Below the pieces are notes generated by a model. That model was not told the DNA's origin, did no database searches, and saw only the letters and a program-made list of their open reading frames with translations. A stretch of 64,000 nt of DNA from Pseudomonadota bacterium (GTDB lineage: Bacteria > Desulfobacterota > Desulfobacteria > Desulfobacterales > Desulfobacteraceae), in assembly GCA_018821535.1 (NCBI GenBank), contig JAHJLV010000001.1:84777-148776 (forward strand). The letters run 5' to 3'. The position numbers were made by a program, and so were the translations under genes. Shown here piece by piece: positions 26,687 through 35,148 of this stretch (its first letter is position 1; each line of letters begins with the position of its first letter).

Positions 26687-26712
26687 TTAATAAGGAATCA
26701 TGACTATACACA

Positions 26713-27708
26713 ATGAATAATCAATGCGCTCACATTTCAATTATTGGATGCGGACAACTGGGTTCAAGGCATTTACAGGGTCTCAAAAATATAAATCAGA
26801 AAATCAATGTAACTGTTGTAGAACCTGATCCTTTGGCAAGACAAACTGCAGAAAACAGATTTCTTGAAATGCTTCCGGAAAAAACACTTGTACAGTCTGT
26901 CAAGTATGCTGGTGATATTGATCAGCTTCCAAAGCATATTGATGTAGCTATTATAGCGACAAATGCCGATATCCGAAAGCGTATTGTTGAGCAAGTAATT
27001 GCTAATACAGATGTTGGCAATATTATTTTAGAGAAGGTTGCATTTCAATCCATTAGTGATTTTAATTCAGTTGTTGAACTTTTAAACAAGAGGAATATAA
27101 AGGCCTGGGTTAACTGCACGCGGCGCATGTATCCTATTTATAAAGAGATAAAAAAGAAATTGAAAAGTCAAGAGAGGATTTCTTTTCATGTGGATGGTAA
27201 AAATTGGAATATGGGCTGTAATAGTATTCATTATATTGATTTGTTTGCATATCTGACCGGCACGACTTCTATTTCTCTTGATGAATCTGGTATGGATCAA
27301 CAAATTTATAAAAGTAAGCGAGATGGGTTTGTTGAGTTCGGTGGATATCTGACCGGAAGGTCAGCCAGAGGAGACTCCATAAGCTTGGTAGATTATAAAG
27401 CTAAAGAAGGCGTAGCAATCTGTTTGCATATTGTATGTGATAAATATGAATTTTTAATTCGCGAGCCGGACAAACTTATTCTGGAATTTAATAAAGAAAC
27501 TGGCTGGCAAATGGAAAAATCAGCTTTAACCGTTCCTTTTCAAAGTGAGCTGACCTATCTTGCAGTTCAACAAATATTATATGAAGGCGATTGTGACTTG
27601 ACACCTTTGAAAGCATCTTATGCATTGCACAGACCTATGCTTGAAGCATTTAACAGAGTGATAGAATTAACCGGAAAACAAATTAATGGGATTTGTCCTA
27701 TCACATGA
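26713..27708 (+). CDS. Gfo/Idh/MocA family oxidoreductase
   Basis: Encodes 331 aa. SIIGCGQLGSRHLQGL is the Rossmann loop, VAIIATNADIR and ILEKVAF (EKP site reads EKV) follow, and NMGCNSIHYIDLFAYLTG is the family's catalytic helix region. It is the third oxidoreductase of this fold within 9 kb. The Pro of the usual EKP motif is Val here, a mild departure. It likely acts on a sugar intermediate of the same or the next module. Confidence 0.8.
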   Translation: MNNQCAHISIIGCGQLGSRHLQGLKNINQKINVTVVEPDPLARQTAENRFLEMLPEKTLVQSVKYAGDIDQLPKHIDVAIIATNADIRKRIVEQVIANTDVGNIILEKVAFQSISDFNSVVELLNKRNIKAWVNCTRRMYPIYKEIKKKLKSQERISFHVDGKNWNMGCNSIHYIDLFAYLTGTTSISLDESGMDQQIYKSKRDGFVEFGGYLTGRSARGDSISLVDYKAKEGVAICLHIVCDKYEFLIREPDKLILEFNKETGWQMEKSALTVPFQSELTYLAVQQILYEGDCDLTPLKASYALHRPMLEAFNRVIELTGKQINGICPIT

Positions 27709-27735
27709 CAGGGAAAGGATACTTAGAACAGAAAA

Positions 27736-29154
27736 ATGGAACAAAATAAAAAAACAAGGTTGTTACTTTTAAGTGTCAGCTCCACATCTTTTTTTTATGA
27801 ACAGCTGGTATTGCCTTTCGGGCTGGTAAGCCTCGGCTCATATGTCGATGGGCCTGATTATGAGATCAAAGGGATTGAAATGAACAGACCGGCGCACAAA
27901 GTTTTACAAAGATACTTAAATGTTGATGAAGAGGTCATGTCCCGGATTGTTGATTTTTCTCCTGACATTGTTGCCATGAGTACGTATTCATCGAATATGT
28001 ACAATGTTTTATTCTGGACAAAGACGATTAAACAGCGGTTGCCTGATGCGTTTATCGTTATCGGGGGTAATCATGCATCCTATATGGCACAGGAGAGCCT
28101 TGAATACTGTAGTGGACTTGATGCGGTAATTAAGTTTGAAGGCGAAATTCCGTTTAAGGCTTTATGTGAAAAGATTGCCTCTGGCAGCAGAGATTTTTCA
28201 GATGTTCCGAATATGGTCTACAGGGATAACGGTCGTATTGTTGAAAACGAATATATCACCTATATGAGAGATCTGGATTCATTACCGATATTGAACCGGT
28301 CTTATTTCGGAGAACAGGATGACAGTGATCTGTCTCATGCAGATGTGATCAGCGCAAGAGGATGCACGGCAAATTGTACCTTCTGCAACTGCAACCACTA
28401 TTGGAGTAAAACACACAGAACCCGCTCAATTCAATCGGTGATAAAAGAGATCGAGACGCTGAAAAAAAAATATCCGCTTAAAAGTATCCGGTTCAGGGAT
28501 GAAACACTTACATTGAGAAAGAAATACTGTATTGAAGTGTGCAATGCGATTATCGGTGCACATCTCAATGATATAAAATATCAGGCACATTCCCGGCTTG
28601 ACGGTCTTGATGAAGAAGTCATAAAAGAACTTTCTATGGCAGGGTTTGAGCAGCTTTTCATAGGCGTCGAATCCGGCAGCAAGGATGTTTTAAAAAGGCT
28701 GAAAAAGGGAATCAATCTTTCCAAACTGGAAACCATTATACCGCTGCTTCGTGAATATAATATACGCTTCCGGCTGTCATTCATGTCATCTACCCCGAAA
28801 GAGACTTTCCAGGAGACTTTAGAGACAGTCAAGCTTATTAAAAAACTTAAACTCAGCAGGGATGAGTATTATATCGGTGTGGGCGTTGATATTTATCCGG
28901 GAACATTCGAATGCGAGCGATTTCTCAAAATACACCCTGATTATAAATGGCTTGGCAAGGATTATGATAATTTTAAAGGCAGATATTTTGCTTTAAAGGA
29001 TGTTGCCGGAAATATTCTGCATCCCAAATACAGGGAATACAGTTTGGCCAAGACAGCAGTCATATTCTTTCTGCTCAGCCCTGAATATTTCATGCAGAAG
29101 CTGTATGCATTATGTGTTAAAAAAATTAAATCTGTATTTAAAATAAAGTCATAA
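27736..29154 (+). CDS. B12-binding-domain radical SAM protein
   Basis: Encodes 472 aa. The N-terminal B12-binding-like domain (IVIGGNHASYM, FEGEIPF) is followed by the radical SAM motif SARGCTANCTFC (C210, C214, C217) and GVESGSKDVLKRLKKGI. DxHxxG is not visible. A basic, hydrophobic C-terminus (AKTAVIFFLLSPEYFMQKLY) may touch the membrane. It stands between the legionaminic acid module and the amidotransferase trio, so it could modify the same sugar; that is inferred. Confidence 0.85.
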   Translation: MEQNKKTRLLLLSVSSTSFFYEQLVLPFGLVSLGSYVDGPDYEIKGIEMNRPAHKVLQRYLNVDEEVMSRIVDFSPDIVAMSTYSSNMYNVLFWTKTIKQRLPDAFIVIGGNHASYMAQESLEYCSGLDAVIKFEGEIPFKALCEKIASGSRDFSDVPNMVYRDNGRIVENEYITYMRDLDSLPILNRSYFGEQDDSDLSHADVISARGCTANCTFCNCNHYWSKTHRTRSIQSVIKEIETLKKKYPLKSIRFRDETLTLRKKYCIEVCNAIIGAHLNDIKYQAHSRLDGLDEEVIKELSMAGFEQLFIGVESGSKDVLKRLKKGINLSKLETIIPLLREYNIRFRLSFMSSTPKETFQETLETVKLIKKLKLSRDEYYIGVGVDIYPGTFECERFLKIHPDYKWLGKDYDNFKGRYFALKDVAGNILHPKYREYSLAKTAVIFFLLSPEYFMQKLYALCVKKIKSVFKIKS

Positions 29155-29156
29155 TT

Positions 29157-30239
29157 TTGCTGTTTAATAATTTATTTCATTCTTTTTCAAAACAGCCATA
29201 TAAAGATGTTCTTTTTGTATCCGAGGGGGTGGACTGGGTCACTACCCAGGAAATAAAAGGAGTAGCCGAGGCAGTTGAGACGCTCGGCATCAAGTCGCGA
29301 TTTTCCGGGCCCTTAAAAATCGGCCTGCCGCGCCAGTCGATTTTTTATCCAAGTGCATATTTTTTAAGGTATCCCTCAAGGTATCTGACAATGGGGGGGA
29401 GGATCGCCTTTCCTTTTTATCATGGATACCCGGAATACGGTGACCCTCTGGTTCTTAAATGCCATGAAAATTTAAGGAAATATCACCGTACAGTAACCCG
29501 GATACAGGCGTCACACTCATATATGCGGAGTATCATATTAGAGTCTGGAATAAATCCTGAAAAAGTTTTCCTTATCCCCATTGCAATTGACGGAAGACTC
29601 TTCAGCCCCCAGACATCTGAGTCAAAAAAAAACAGCAGAAATAAATTTGGTATTCCTCAGAGTGCAGTGGTGGCAGGATCTTTCCAGAAAGATGGCAACG
29701 GCTGGGGTGAAGGTCTGGAACCCAAACTGGTAAAAGGCCCTGATATTTTTATTGATGCAGTTAAAAAATTAAAAGAGTCTGTCCCTGAGCTTTATGTTCT
29801 GTTGTCCGGGCCTGCAAGAGGATATGTAAAAAAAGGGCTTGAACGAGCTGGCATCCCGTACAAACATATTTATCTTGAGAAATATGAAGAAATCGGTGCG
29901 TTATTTCAGTGTCTTGACCTGTATATTATTGCATCACGGCAGGAAGGCGGGCCAAAGGCTGTTTTAGAATCAATGGCCTCTGGCGTGCCGCTGGTGACAA
30001 CGCGGGTCGGTCAGGCCATGGATCTTGTTGAGCAGGGGGGGAACGCTTTCATGGTTGATATAGAAGACAGCGACGGACTTTCTGAATGCAGCAGGAAGGT
30101 TTTGTCTGATACTGAGCTAAGATCAAGAATGGTTGATCAGGGCATCAGGACCGCCCGGGAAAATACCTATTCAAGTCATATCCCACTGTGGAAAAATTTT
30201 TTTAAAGGTTTTGTAAATGCGGATCAGACATATGAATAA
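29157..30239 (+). CDS. Glycosyltransferase family 4-type (GT-B)
   Basis: Encodes 360 aa from TTG 29157, 2 bp after the previous stop; no strong ribosome site is visible, so the start is unsure. VLFVSEGVDWVTTQEIKG starts the N-domain. The C-domain holds the GT4 signature: GPDIFIDAVKKLKE, LYVLLSGPARGYVKKGLE, LDLYIIASRQEGGPKAVLESMASGVPLVTTRVG with the E-x7-E pair. It should transfer a sugar to the growing repeat unit at the cytoplasmic face of the membrane. Donor unknown. Confidence 0.85.
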   Translation: MLFNNLFHSFSKQPYKDVLFVSEGVDWVTTQEIKGVAEAVETLGIKSRFSGPLKIGLPRQSIFYPSAYFLRYPSRYLTMGGRIAFPFYHGYPEYGDPLVLKCHENLRKYHRTVTRIQASHSYMRSIILESGINPEKVFLIPIAIDGRLFSPQTSESKKNSRNKFGIPQSAVVAGSFQKDGNGWGEGLEPKLVKGPDIFIDAVKKLKESVPELYVLLSGPARGYVKKGLERAGIPYKHIYLEKYEEIGALFQCLDLYIIASRQEGGPKAVLESMASGVPLVTTRVGQAMDLVEQGGNAFMVDIEDSDGLSECSRKVLSDTELRSRMVDQGIRTARENTYSSHIPLWKNFFKGFVNADQTYE

Positions 30240-30301
30240 ATAATGGAAAATATTTTATTTAAAAGTTTTACACTCGGATTTTTAGAGTTAGCAGGGAAAG
30301 C

Positions 30302-31159
30302 ATGTCATTAGCCGTACGAATTATACCACGAATTGATATCAAGGGACCAAACCTTGTAAAAGGAGTGTACCTTGAGGGGTTGCGTGTTTTAGGAAAACCT
30401 GAGGAATTCGCAAAGTACTACTATGAAAATGGTGCGGATGAATTGATTTACCAGGATGTTGTTGCCAGTCTTTATGAAAGGAACAGCCTGCATGATATTA
30501 TTTCCAAAACGGCTAAAGAGGTTTTCATACCCTTAACGGTCGGTGGCGGGATCCGGAATATTGAAGATATTTCAAATATTTTACGGGCCGGCGCGGATAA
30601 AGTTTCAATCAATACGGCTGCTATCGAAAATCCATCATTTATCAAAAAAGCTTCCCGGAAATTCGGCGCTTCAACGATTGTCATCGCCATTGAAGCGATC
30701 CGTCAGCCGGACGGAACATATATGGCCTTTACGGATAATGGCCGGAACTATACAGGCAAAGAGGCGGTATCCTGGGCAAAAGAGGTGGAATCACTTGGCG
30801 CAGGAGAGATCCTATTAACATCCGTAGATCAGGAAGGTTCGGGGGATGGACTGAATATAGACCTGATAAGTCAGATCTCAGATTCGATCTCCATTCCGGT
30901 GGTGGCCCATGGCGGGACTGGCAAACTCAGCCATGTTTCAGATTTGTTTGCAAAGGTTCCTGTGAGCGGTGTGGCGATCGCATCATTATTTCATTATGAT
31001 TATATCTCAATGAACAGAAATACAGACGGGTATGAAAAAGAGGGAAACATCGACTTTCTGAAAAGCAATCGGATACTTTCCACTATACAGCCGTCTACGA
31101 TCAATGGTCTGAAAAAATATTTAAAAGATAAAAACATAAGTTGCCGGGTAAATGAATAA
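30302..31159 (+). CDS. hisF: HisF-like cyclase subunit of a sugar amidotransferase system
   Basis: Encodes 285 aa, a (beta-alpha)8 HisF-type protein: IIPRIDIKGPNLVKGVYLEG at the start, DELIYQDVVAS, PLTVGGGIR, VSINTAA, EILLTSVDQEGSG and VAHGGTGK. It is longer than housekeeping HisF (about 255 aa) because of a C-terminal insert. Together with the HisH-like gene (8-bp overlap) and the WbpG-type gene it matches the Pseudomonas WbpG/HisH2/HisF2 set, where ammonia is made and passed on for acetamidino-sugar formation. No other his genes are nearby, so a histidine-pathway role is unlikely. Confidence 0.9.
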   Translation: MSLAVRIIPRIDIKGPNLVKGVYLEGLRVLGKPEEFAKYYYENGADELIYQDVVASLYERNSLHDIISKTAKEVFIPLTVGGGIRNIEDISNILRAGADKVSINTAAIENPSFIKKASRKFGASTIVIAIEAIRQPDGTYMAFTDNGRNYTGKEAVSWAKEVESLGAGEILLTSVDQEGSGDGLNIDLISQISDSISIPVVAHGGTGKLSHVSDLFAKVPVSGVAIASLFHYDYISMNRNTDGYEKEGNIDFLKSNRILSTIQPSTINGLKKYLKDKNISCRVNE

Positions 31160-31796
31160 AGACTATAAAATTGCTGTAATCGACTATCAGATGAGCAATA
31201 TGTTCAGCATTAAAAATGCGCTTGACAGGCTGGGTTATGAGAACGAGGTAACATCTGACTACAAAAAGATTATGTCGGCTCAGGGTGCAGTCCTCCCAGG
31301 TGTAGGCTCTTTTCCCGATGCCATGGAAAATATAAAAGCGCTAAATCTGGCTCCAGCTATCAAGGATTTTATTTCCAACGGGAAGCCTTTCATGGGAATC
31401 TGCCTGGGACTGCAGTTATTATTCAGTGCAAGCGAGGAGTTCGGCCATACAAAAGGACTTGGGATTATTGAAGGTACGGTCAGAAATTTCAAAAGCCAGC
31501 CGTCTATCGAACGTATTCCTCATGTCGGCTGGAATCAGATTAAAAAGATGAATCTGTCTAATGAGGACAGCAATGATCATCGCCCGCTGGACCAGATCAT
31601 GGACAATGAATATTTTTATTTTGTCCATTCGTACTTTGTCTGTCCGGAAAATGAAGAGGATATTCTGACAACAACAACGTATGATGATTTTGAATTCTGC
31701 TCATCGGTGTTGAGTAAGAATGTGTTTGCCAGTCAGTTTCACCCTGAAAAAAGTGGCGATAAGGGGTTGAAGATATTAACAAATTTTTTTAAGTAG
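31152..31796 (+). CDS. hisH: HisH-like glutamine amidotransferase subunit
   Basis: Encodes 214 aa, a class I glutaminase: GVGSFPDAM (oxyanion region), MGICLGLQLLF with nucleophile Cys84, and SQFHPEKSGDKG with the His-Glu pair of the triad. It releases ammonia from glutamine, channelled through the HisF-like partner to the WbpG-type enzyme. The start overlaps hisF by 8 bp and the next gene begins 9 bp downstream, which makes the three genes one functional unit. Confidence 0.92.
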   Translation: MNKDYKIAVIDYQMSNMFSIKNALDRLGYENEVTSDYKKIMSAQGAVLPGVGSFPDAMENIKALNLAPAIKDFISNGKPFMGICLGLQLLFSASEEFGHTKGLGIIEGTVRNFKSQPSIERIPHVGWNQIKKMNLSNEDSNDHRPLDQIMDNEYFYFVHSYFVCPENEEDILTTTTYDDFEFCSSVLSKNVFASQFHPEKSGDKGLKILTNFFK

Positions 31797-31805
31797 GTAT
31801 GTGAC

Positions 31806-33002
31806 ATGACGTTTCAGAGAGGAAATTTGGAAAGGCAGGTGCCCAATTTGCCCAAAGAGGTAAAATGGTGCAAAAGATGTGTTATTTCAAACCAGAGACC
31901 GAGAATATTTTTTAACGAGGAAGGTATCTGCAGCGGCTGCCAGAATACAGATTATAAAAACAATGATGTGGACTGGGATCAGAGGGAACAGGAATTAGTC
32001 CAGCTGCTGGATAAACACCGGCGAAATGACGGATACTGGGATGTTATTGTCCCGAGCAGCGGGGGGAAAGATTCCGGGTTTGTGGCTCACCAGTTACGGT
32101 ATAAATACGGAATGAATCCTCTGACGGTCACCTGGGCGCCTCTGGCATATACCGACATCGGCTGGCAGAATCTCCAGTCAAACATTAATACAGGGTTTAC
32201 AAATATGCTCTGCACGCCGAACGGCCGTTTCCAGAGGAAACTGGCAAGGCTGTGCTTTGAAGAACTGGGTGATGCCTTTCATGTTTTTGTAATGGGGCAG
32301 GTAAGCTATCCATTTCATCTGGCAGTTAAGTTAGGGATTCCTCTTGTCTTCTACGGAGAAAACGGAGAGGCGGAGTATGCAGGGGACCCCAATTTTGCAG
32401 ATAAACCGTATAAACCCAGTGAAGAGTGGGTGAACCAGCATTTCAAAGGGGTTACTTTCAGGGAGCTGCTGGAATATGGTCTGAAAAATAAAGATTATCT
32501 CAGTGAAGATGATTATGCACAGTCCGATCTGATTTTTTATGAGCCACCGTCCGTCGCGGAACTGGAAAAGGCAGGCATTCTGGGTAAACACTTTTTTTCT
32601 TATTATCATAAATGGATCCCCCAGGAAAATTATTATTATTGTGTTGAAAATACGGCGTTCAAGCCAAACCCCATGCGGACAGAAGGCACATATTCCAAAT
32701 ATGCAAGCCTGGATGATAAGATGGATGGATTCCATTATTATCTTAGATATATTAAATTTGGCCTTGGAAGATGCATGGAAGACGCCACCCATGAAATCAG
32801 GGATGGTCACCTTACAAGAGAAGAGGGCATTGCGCTGATGAAAAGATATGAAGGCGAATTCCCCCAGAGATATTTTAAGGAATTCCTTGAGTATCTGGAT
32901 ATTACCGAAGAACATTTCTGGGATGTGGTGGACAGCTGGAGAGCTGAGCACTTATGGCATAAGGTTGAAGGGGAATGGAAACTTAAATATCCTGTTGAGT
33001 AG
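31806..33002 (+). CDS. wbpG: N-acetyl sugar amidotransferase (WbpG/PseA family)
   Basis: Encodes 398 aa. A zinc-ribbon-like set WCKRCVIS (C22, C25) and ICSGC (C42, C45) precedes the PP-loop ATP pyrophosphatase motif VPSSGGKDSGF (residues 82-92). MGQVSYPFHL and FYGENGEAEYAGD are also family hallmarks. The enzyme turns an N-acetyl group into an acetamidino group using ammonia and ATP. With the Leg genes nearby, an acetamidino legionaminic acid, as found in Legionella and Campylobacter glycans, is a likely product, but another amino sugar cannot be ruled out. Confidence 0.93.
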   Translation: MTFQRGNLERQVPNLPKEVKWCKRCVISNQRPRIFFNEEGICSGCQNTDYKNNDVDWDQREQELVQLLDKHRRNDGYWDVIVPSSGGKDSGFVAHQLRYKYGMNPLTVTWAPLAYTDIGWQNLQSNINTGFTNMLCTPNGRFQRKLARLCFEELGDAFHVFVMGQVSYPFHLAVKLGIPLVFYGENGEAEYAGDPNFADKPYKPSEEWVNQHFKGVTFRELLEYGLKNKDYLSEDDYAQSDLIFYEPPSVAELEKAGILGKHFFSYYHKWIPQENYYYCVENTAFKPNPMRTEGTYSKYASLDDKMDGFHYYLRYIKFGLGRCMEDATHEIRDGHLTREEGIALMKRYEGEFPQRYFKEFLEYLDITEEHFWDVVDSWRAEHLWHKVEGEWKLKYPVE

Positions 33003-33050
33003 AGTACCCGTGTGTAAATTATTTTTTTGGAAAATACAATATAGCAGCTT

Positions 33051-33602
33051 ATGATTCATCTGCTTGAAAGAATTCGATTCTGGCTGAATGAAGACAGGCT
33101 TGGGCCTGATATGCTTTTAACGCATATTATCAGCTATTTCCCAAAATATTATAATAAGATCTGTCAGAAAAAATTTATGCATTTTGGGAAAAATTCAAAT
33201 ATCAGACCAGGGGCCTATGTTATTTACTGCTCAACTGTTTCAATCGGCGACAATGTCGTCATCCGGGACGGGAGTATGATATCCGGGGACAGCGCTCAGG
33301 AGCCGATTATAATTGAAGATGATGTTCAGCTGGGCCCGGGGGTTCACATTTACAGCCTTAATCACAATTTTCAAAATCCCGGAAAATTGATTATAGAGCA
33401 GGGATACACCCGGAAAAAAGTGATCATTAAAAAGGGTGCCTGGATCGGAGCCAATTCAATTATTCTGCCGGGGGTAACCATTGGTGAGCATGCGGTTGTC
33501 GGTGCCGGAAGTGTTGTTGCAAAAGACATTGAAGGGTTTACCGTTGCTGCCGGGAATCCTGCAAAGCATATCAAAAGAATTGATGGAAACAGTAAGCAGT
33601 GA
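33051..33602 (+). CDS. Acyltransferase of the hexapeptide (left-handed beta helix) family
   Basis: Encodes 183 aa. The hexapeptide turns run from about residue 48 to the end: NIRPGAYVIYCSTVSIGDN, IEDDVQLGPGVHIYSLNHNF and IKKGAWIGANSIILPGVTIG, ending in AGNPAKHIKRI. SLNHNF carries the His expected for catalysis in the maltose/galactoside O-acetyltransferase (LacA/WcaF) group. It likely O-acetylates a sugar of the glycan. It overlaps the next short gene by GTGA. Confidence 0.85.
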   Translation: MIHLLERIRFWLNEDRLGPDMLLTHIISYFPKYYNKICQKKFMHFGKNSNIRPGAYVIYCSTVSIGDNVVIRDGSMISGDSAQEPIIIEDDVQLGPGVHIYSLNHNFQNPGKLIIEQGYTRKKVIIKKGAWIGANSIILPGVTIGEHAVVGAGSVVAKDIEGFTVAAGNPAKHIKRIDGNSKQ

Positions 33603-33829
33603 AAGAAATAATCCATGTTCTTAATTCAGAAAAATCTGTAAAATGGCTTTTCTGGGGAGACAGTCTCACCTATGAATACTGGAAAGAAAATGAGGAAAAG
33701 ACAGTATACTGGATGAATGATGCAAAACATCCGAACAGATATGGTCATCTTGCTTTTTCGAATTTAATCTTCCACGGTCTCGGTATGGACAAAGGACCTT
33801 ACGCATCATCGAAATTTTTTACTCCATAG
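33599..33829 (+). pseudogene. SGNH/GDSL hydrolase remnant with the middle deleted
   Basis: The 76-codon frame joins two ends of an SGNH hydrolase: KWLFWGDSLTY (residues 15-25) holds the catalytic-Ser GDSL block, and DAKHPNRYGHLAFSNLIFHGLGM (about 41-63) holds the Asp-x2-His block that normally closes the fold ~150-170 residues later. The oxyanion Gly and Asn blocks are absent, so an in-frame internal deletion is the simplest reading. It starts by GTGA overlap with the acetyltransferase, as an intact gene would. Such enzymes de-O-acetylate glycans. A stable small protein seems unlikely. Confidence 0.7.
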
Positions 33830-33871
33830 AGGCGGTTTAATATACCTGAATCAAAAAACATTCTGTTTCTG

Positions 33872-35107
33872 GTGGACAGAAATCTTTATTACAGGCATTT
33901 TGGCCCTTTCATAGAACATCTGTTAAAAAAGAAACATAATGTCCATCTGCTGCATGACTACAGCCATTCAAGAACAGGAATGAAATCGGGATATTTCCCT
34001 GCGCTTTTTTCAGTTCCGCAGTTTGAAAATAATATTCCGTTTTTTGGTTTGTATTTTTCAAATAGGGCTATAATTGAATTTGTTCGATCCAACAAAATTG
34101 AATTTATTTTTTCATTGAATTCATATTACCATTACCAGCTGGATATACGAGAGATAAAACCCTGTAAGTGGGTCGTGCTGCAGCACTGGGCAGATAATTA
34201 TGTTTACGGTTTCAAGGATGTCTGCGGATGCGATTATTTTTTATCCTATTCAGAATTCTGGTGGGATAGTTTTTTGAGTTCAAAATATTGTTCAGATAAG
34301 GCTGAAAATTTACTTGTTCCAAAAATTCACCATATAGGCCATCCACTCAATTTTCTCATTGATGAATTAGATAAAAGCACTGTTAAAAAGAAATATAATC
34401 TGGATCCTGAAAAAGGAGTTTTAACGTATCTGCCCATCGGAACACCCAATGCATATGATTTTGAAAATCTGATGCAGCGTTTGTGGCTGGTGTTTTATTA
34501 TTCATCTCTGCCCCCAAAGACATTGTTAAAAATGGCATTGTCAGTTATTTCGAAAATGATCTTTCGTTTTTCTCAGACCAGAGTCAAAGAAAAAAGTATC
34601 ATTCTGGCGATAAGAAAATTCTGTGATAAGAATAATATGACCTTTGTTGTGAAATCCCGGCTTAAAACGCCGCTTTCGGAATTTTTTACTCAGAATGCCG
34701 ATATCATCCTCTATGATGAGACCTTTTATCCGCCGACTATTTCAGAAATGCTTTTTGTGTCTGATATAACAATTTCACATTTTTCAATGGCAACCTTTGA
34801 AGCAATTGCCATGAAAAGCTTTACTATCAATTTGAATCTGGAACCAGTTTTTCAGCCATTTACAGGCTTGCTGACGGATTGTTTTAATAGCGAATGGATT
34901 GATGATTTCAACATGGAAGGTCTCGGCTCAATTATTAATGCAGACGACTTTATAAAAAATTTTAGTGATGCTCCGCTGAACGGATACAAGTTTGATGAAA
35001 AAAAATACGGCAGTTTTATGAAGAAATATTTTTCAACCACTGATTCAGAAGTGTTTGAGCAGACAATAGATAATATCATCGCTGGAAATATTAAAAAAGA
35101 TTATTGA
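33872..35107 (+). CDS. Putative GT-B glycosyltransferase (CDP-glycerol transferase-like), start uncertain
   Basis: The first usual start is GTG 33872 (411 aa), but the first Rossmann strand is already under way there: the frame reads IPESKNILFLVDRNLYYRHF from 33842, where an ATA codon stands 9 bp behind AGAGG. The true start may thus be ATA 33842 (421 aa) or CTG 33863. The C-domain shows FVVKSRLKTPLSEFF, FVSDITISHFSMATFEAIAMK, the layout of the protein at 15928 and of CDP-glycerol transferase-like GT-B enzymes. Donor and acceptor are unknown. Confidence 0.65.
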   Translation: MDRNLYYRHFGPFIEHLLKKKHNVHLLHDYSHSRTGMKSGYFPALFSVPQFENNIPFFGLYFSNRAIIEFVRSNKIEFIFSLNSYYHYQLDIREIKPCKWVVLQHWADNYVYGFKDVCGCDYFLSYSEFWWDSFLSSKYCSDKAENLLVPKIHHIGHPLNFLIDELDKSTVKKKYNLDPEKGVLTYLPIGTPNAYDFENLMQRLWLVFYYSSLPPKTLLKMALSVISKMIFRFSQTRVKEKSIILAIRKFCDKNNMTFVVKSRLKTPLSEFFTQNADIILYDETFYPPTISEMLFVSDITISHFSMATFEAIAMKSFTINLNLEPVFQPFTGLLTDCFNSEWIDDFNMEGLGSIINADDFIKNFSDAPLNGYKFDEKKYGSFMKKYFSTTDSEVFEQTIDNIIAGNIKKDY

Positions 35108-35148
35108 AAAGTCTTCTGTGTGAGGCTGTTAAAAATGGAGCACTGCAA

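Noticed and set aside
30302..31796. HisF/HisH as histidine biosynthesis genes
   Set aside because: No other his genes are near, and a WbpG-type gene follows directly, which points to the sugar amidotransferase system.
32331..32951. 206-codon minus-strand frame opposite wbpG
   Set aside because: Lies wholly within the amidotransferase gene, has no family resemblance and no ribosome site; a shadow of codon usage.
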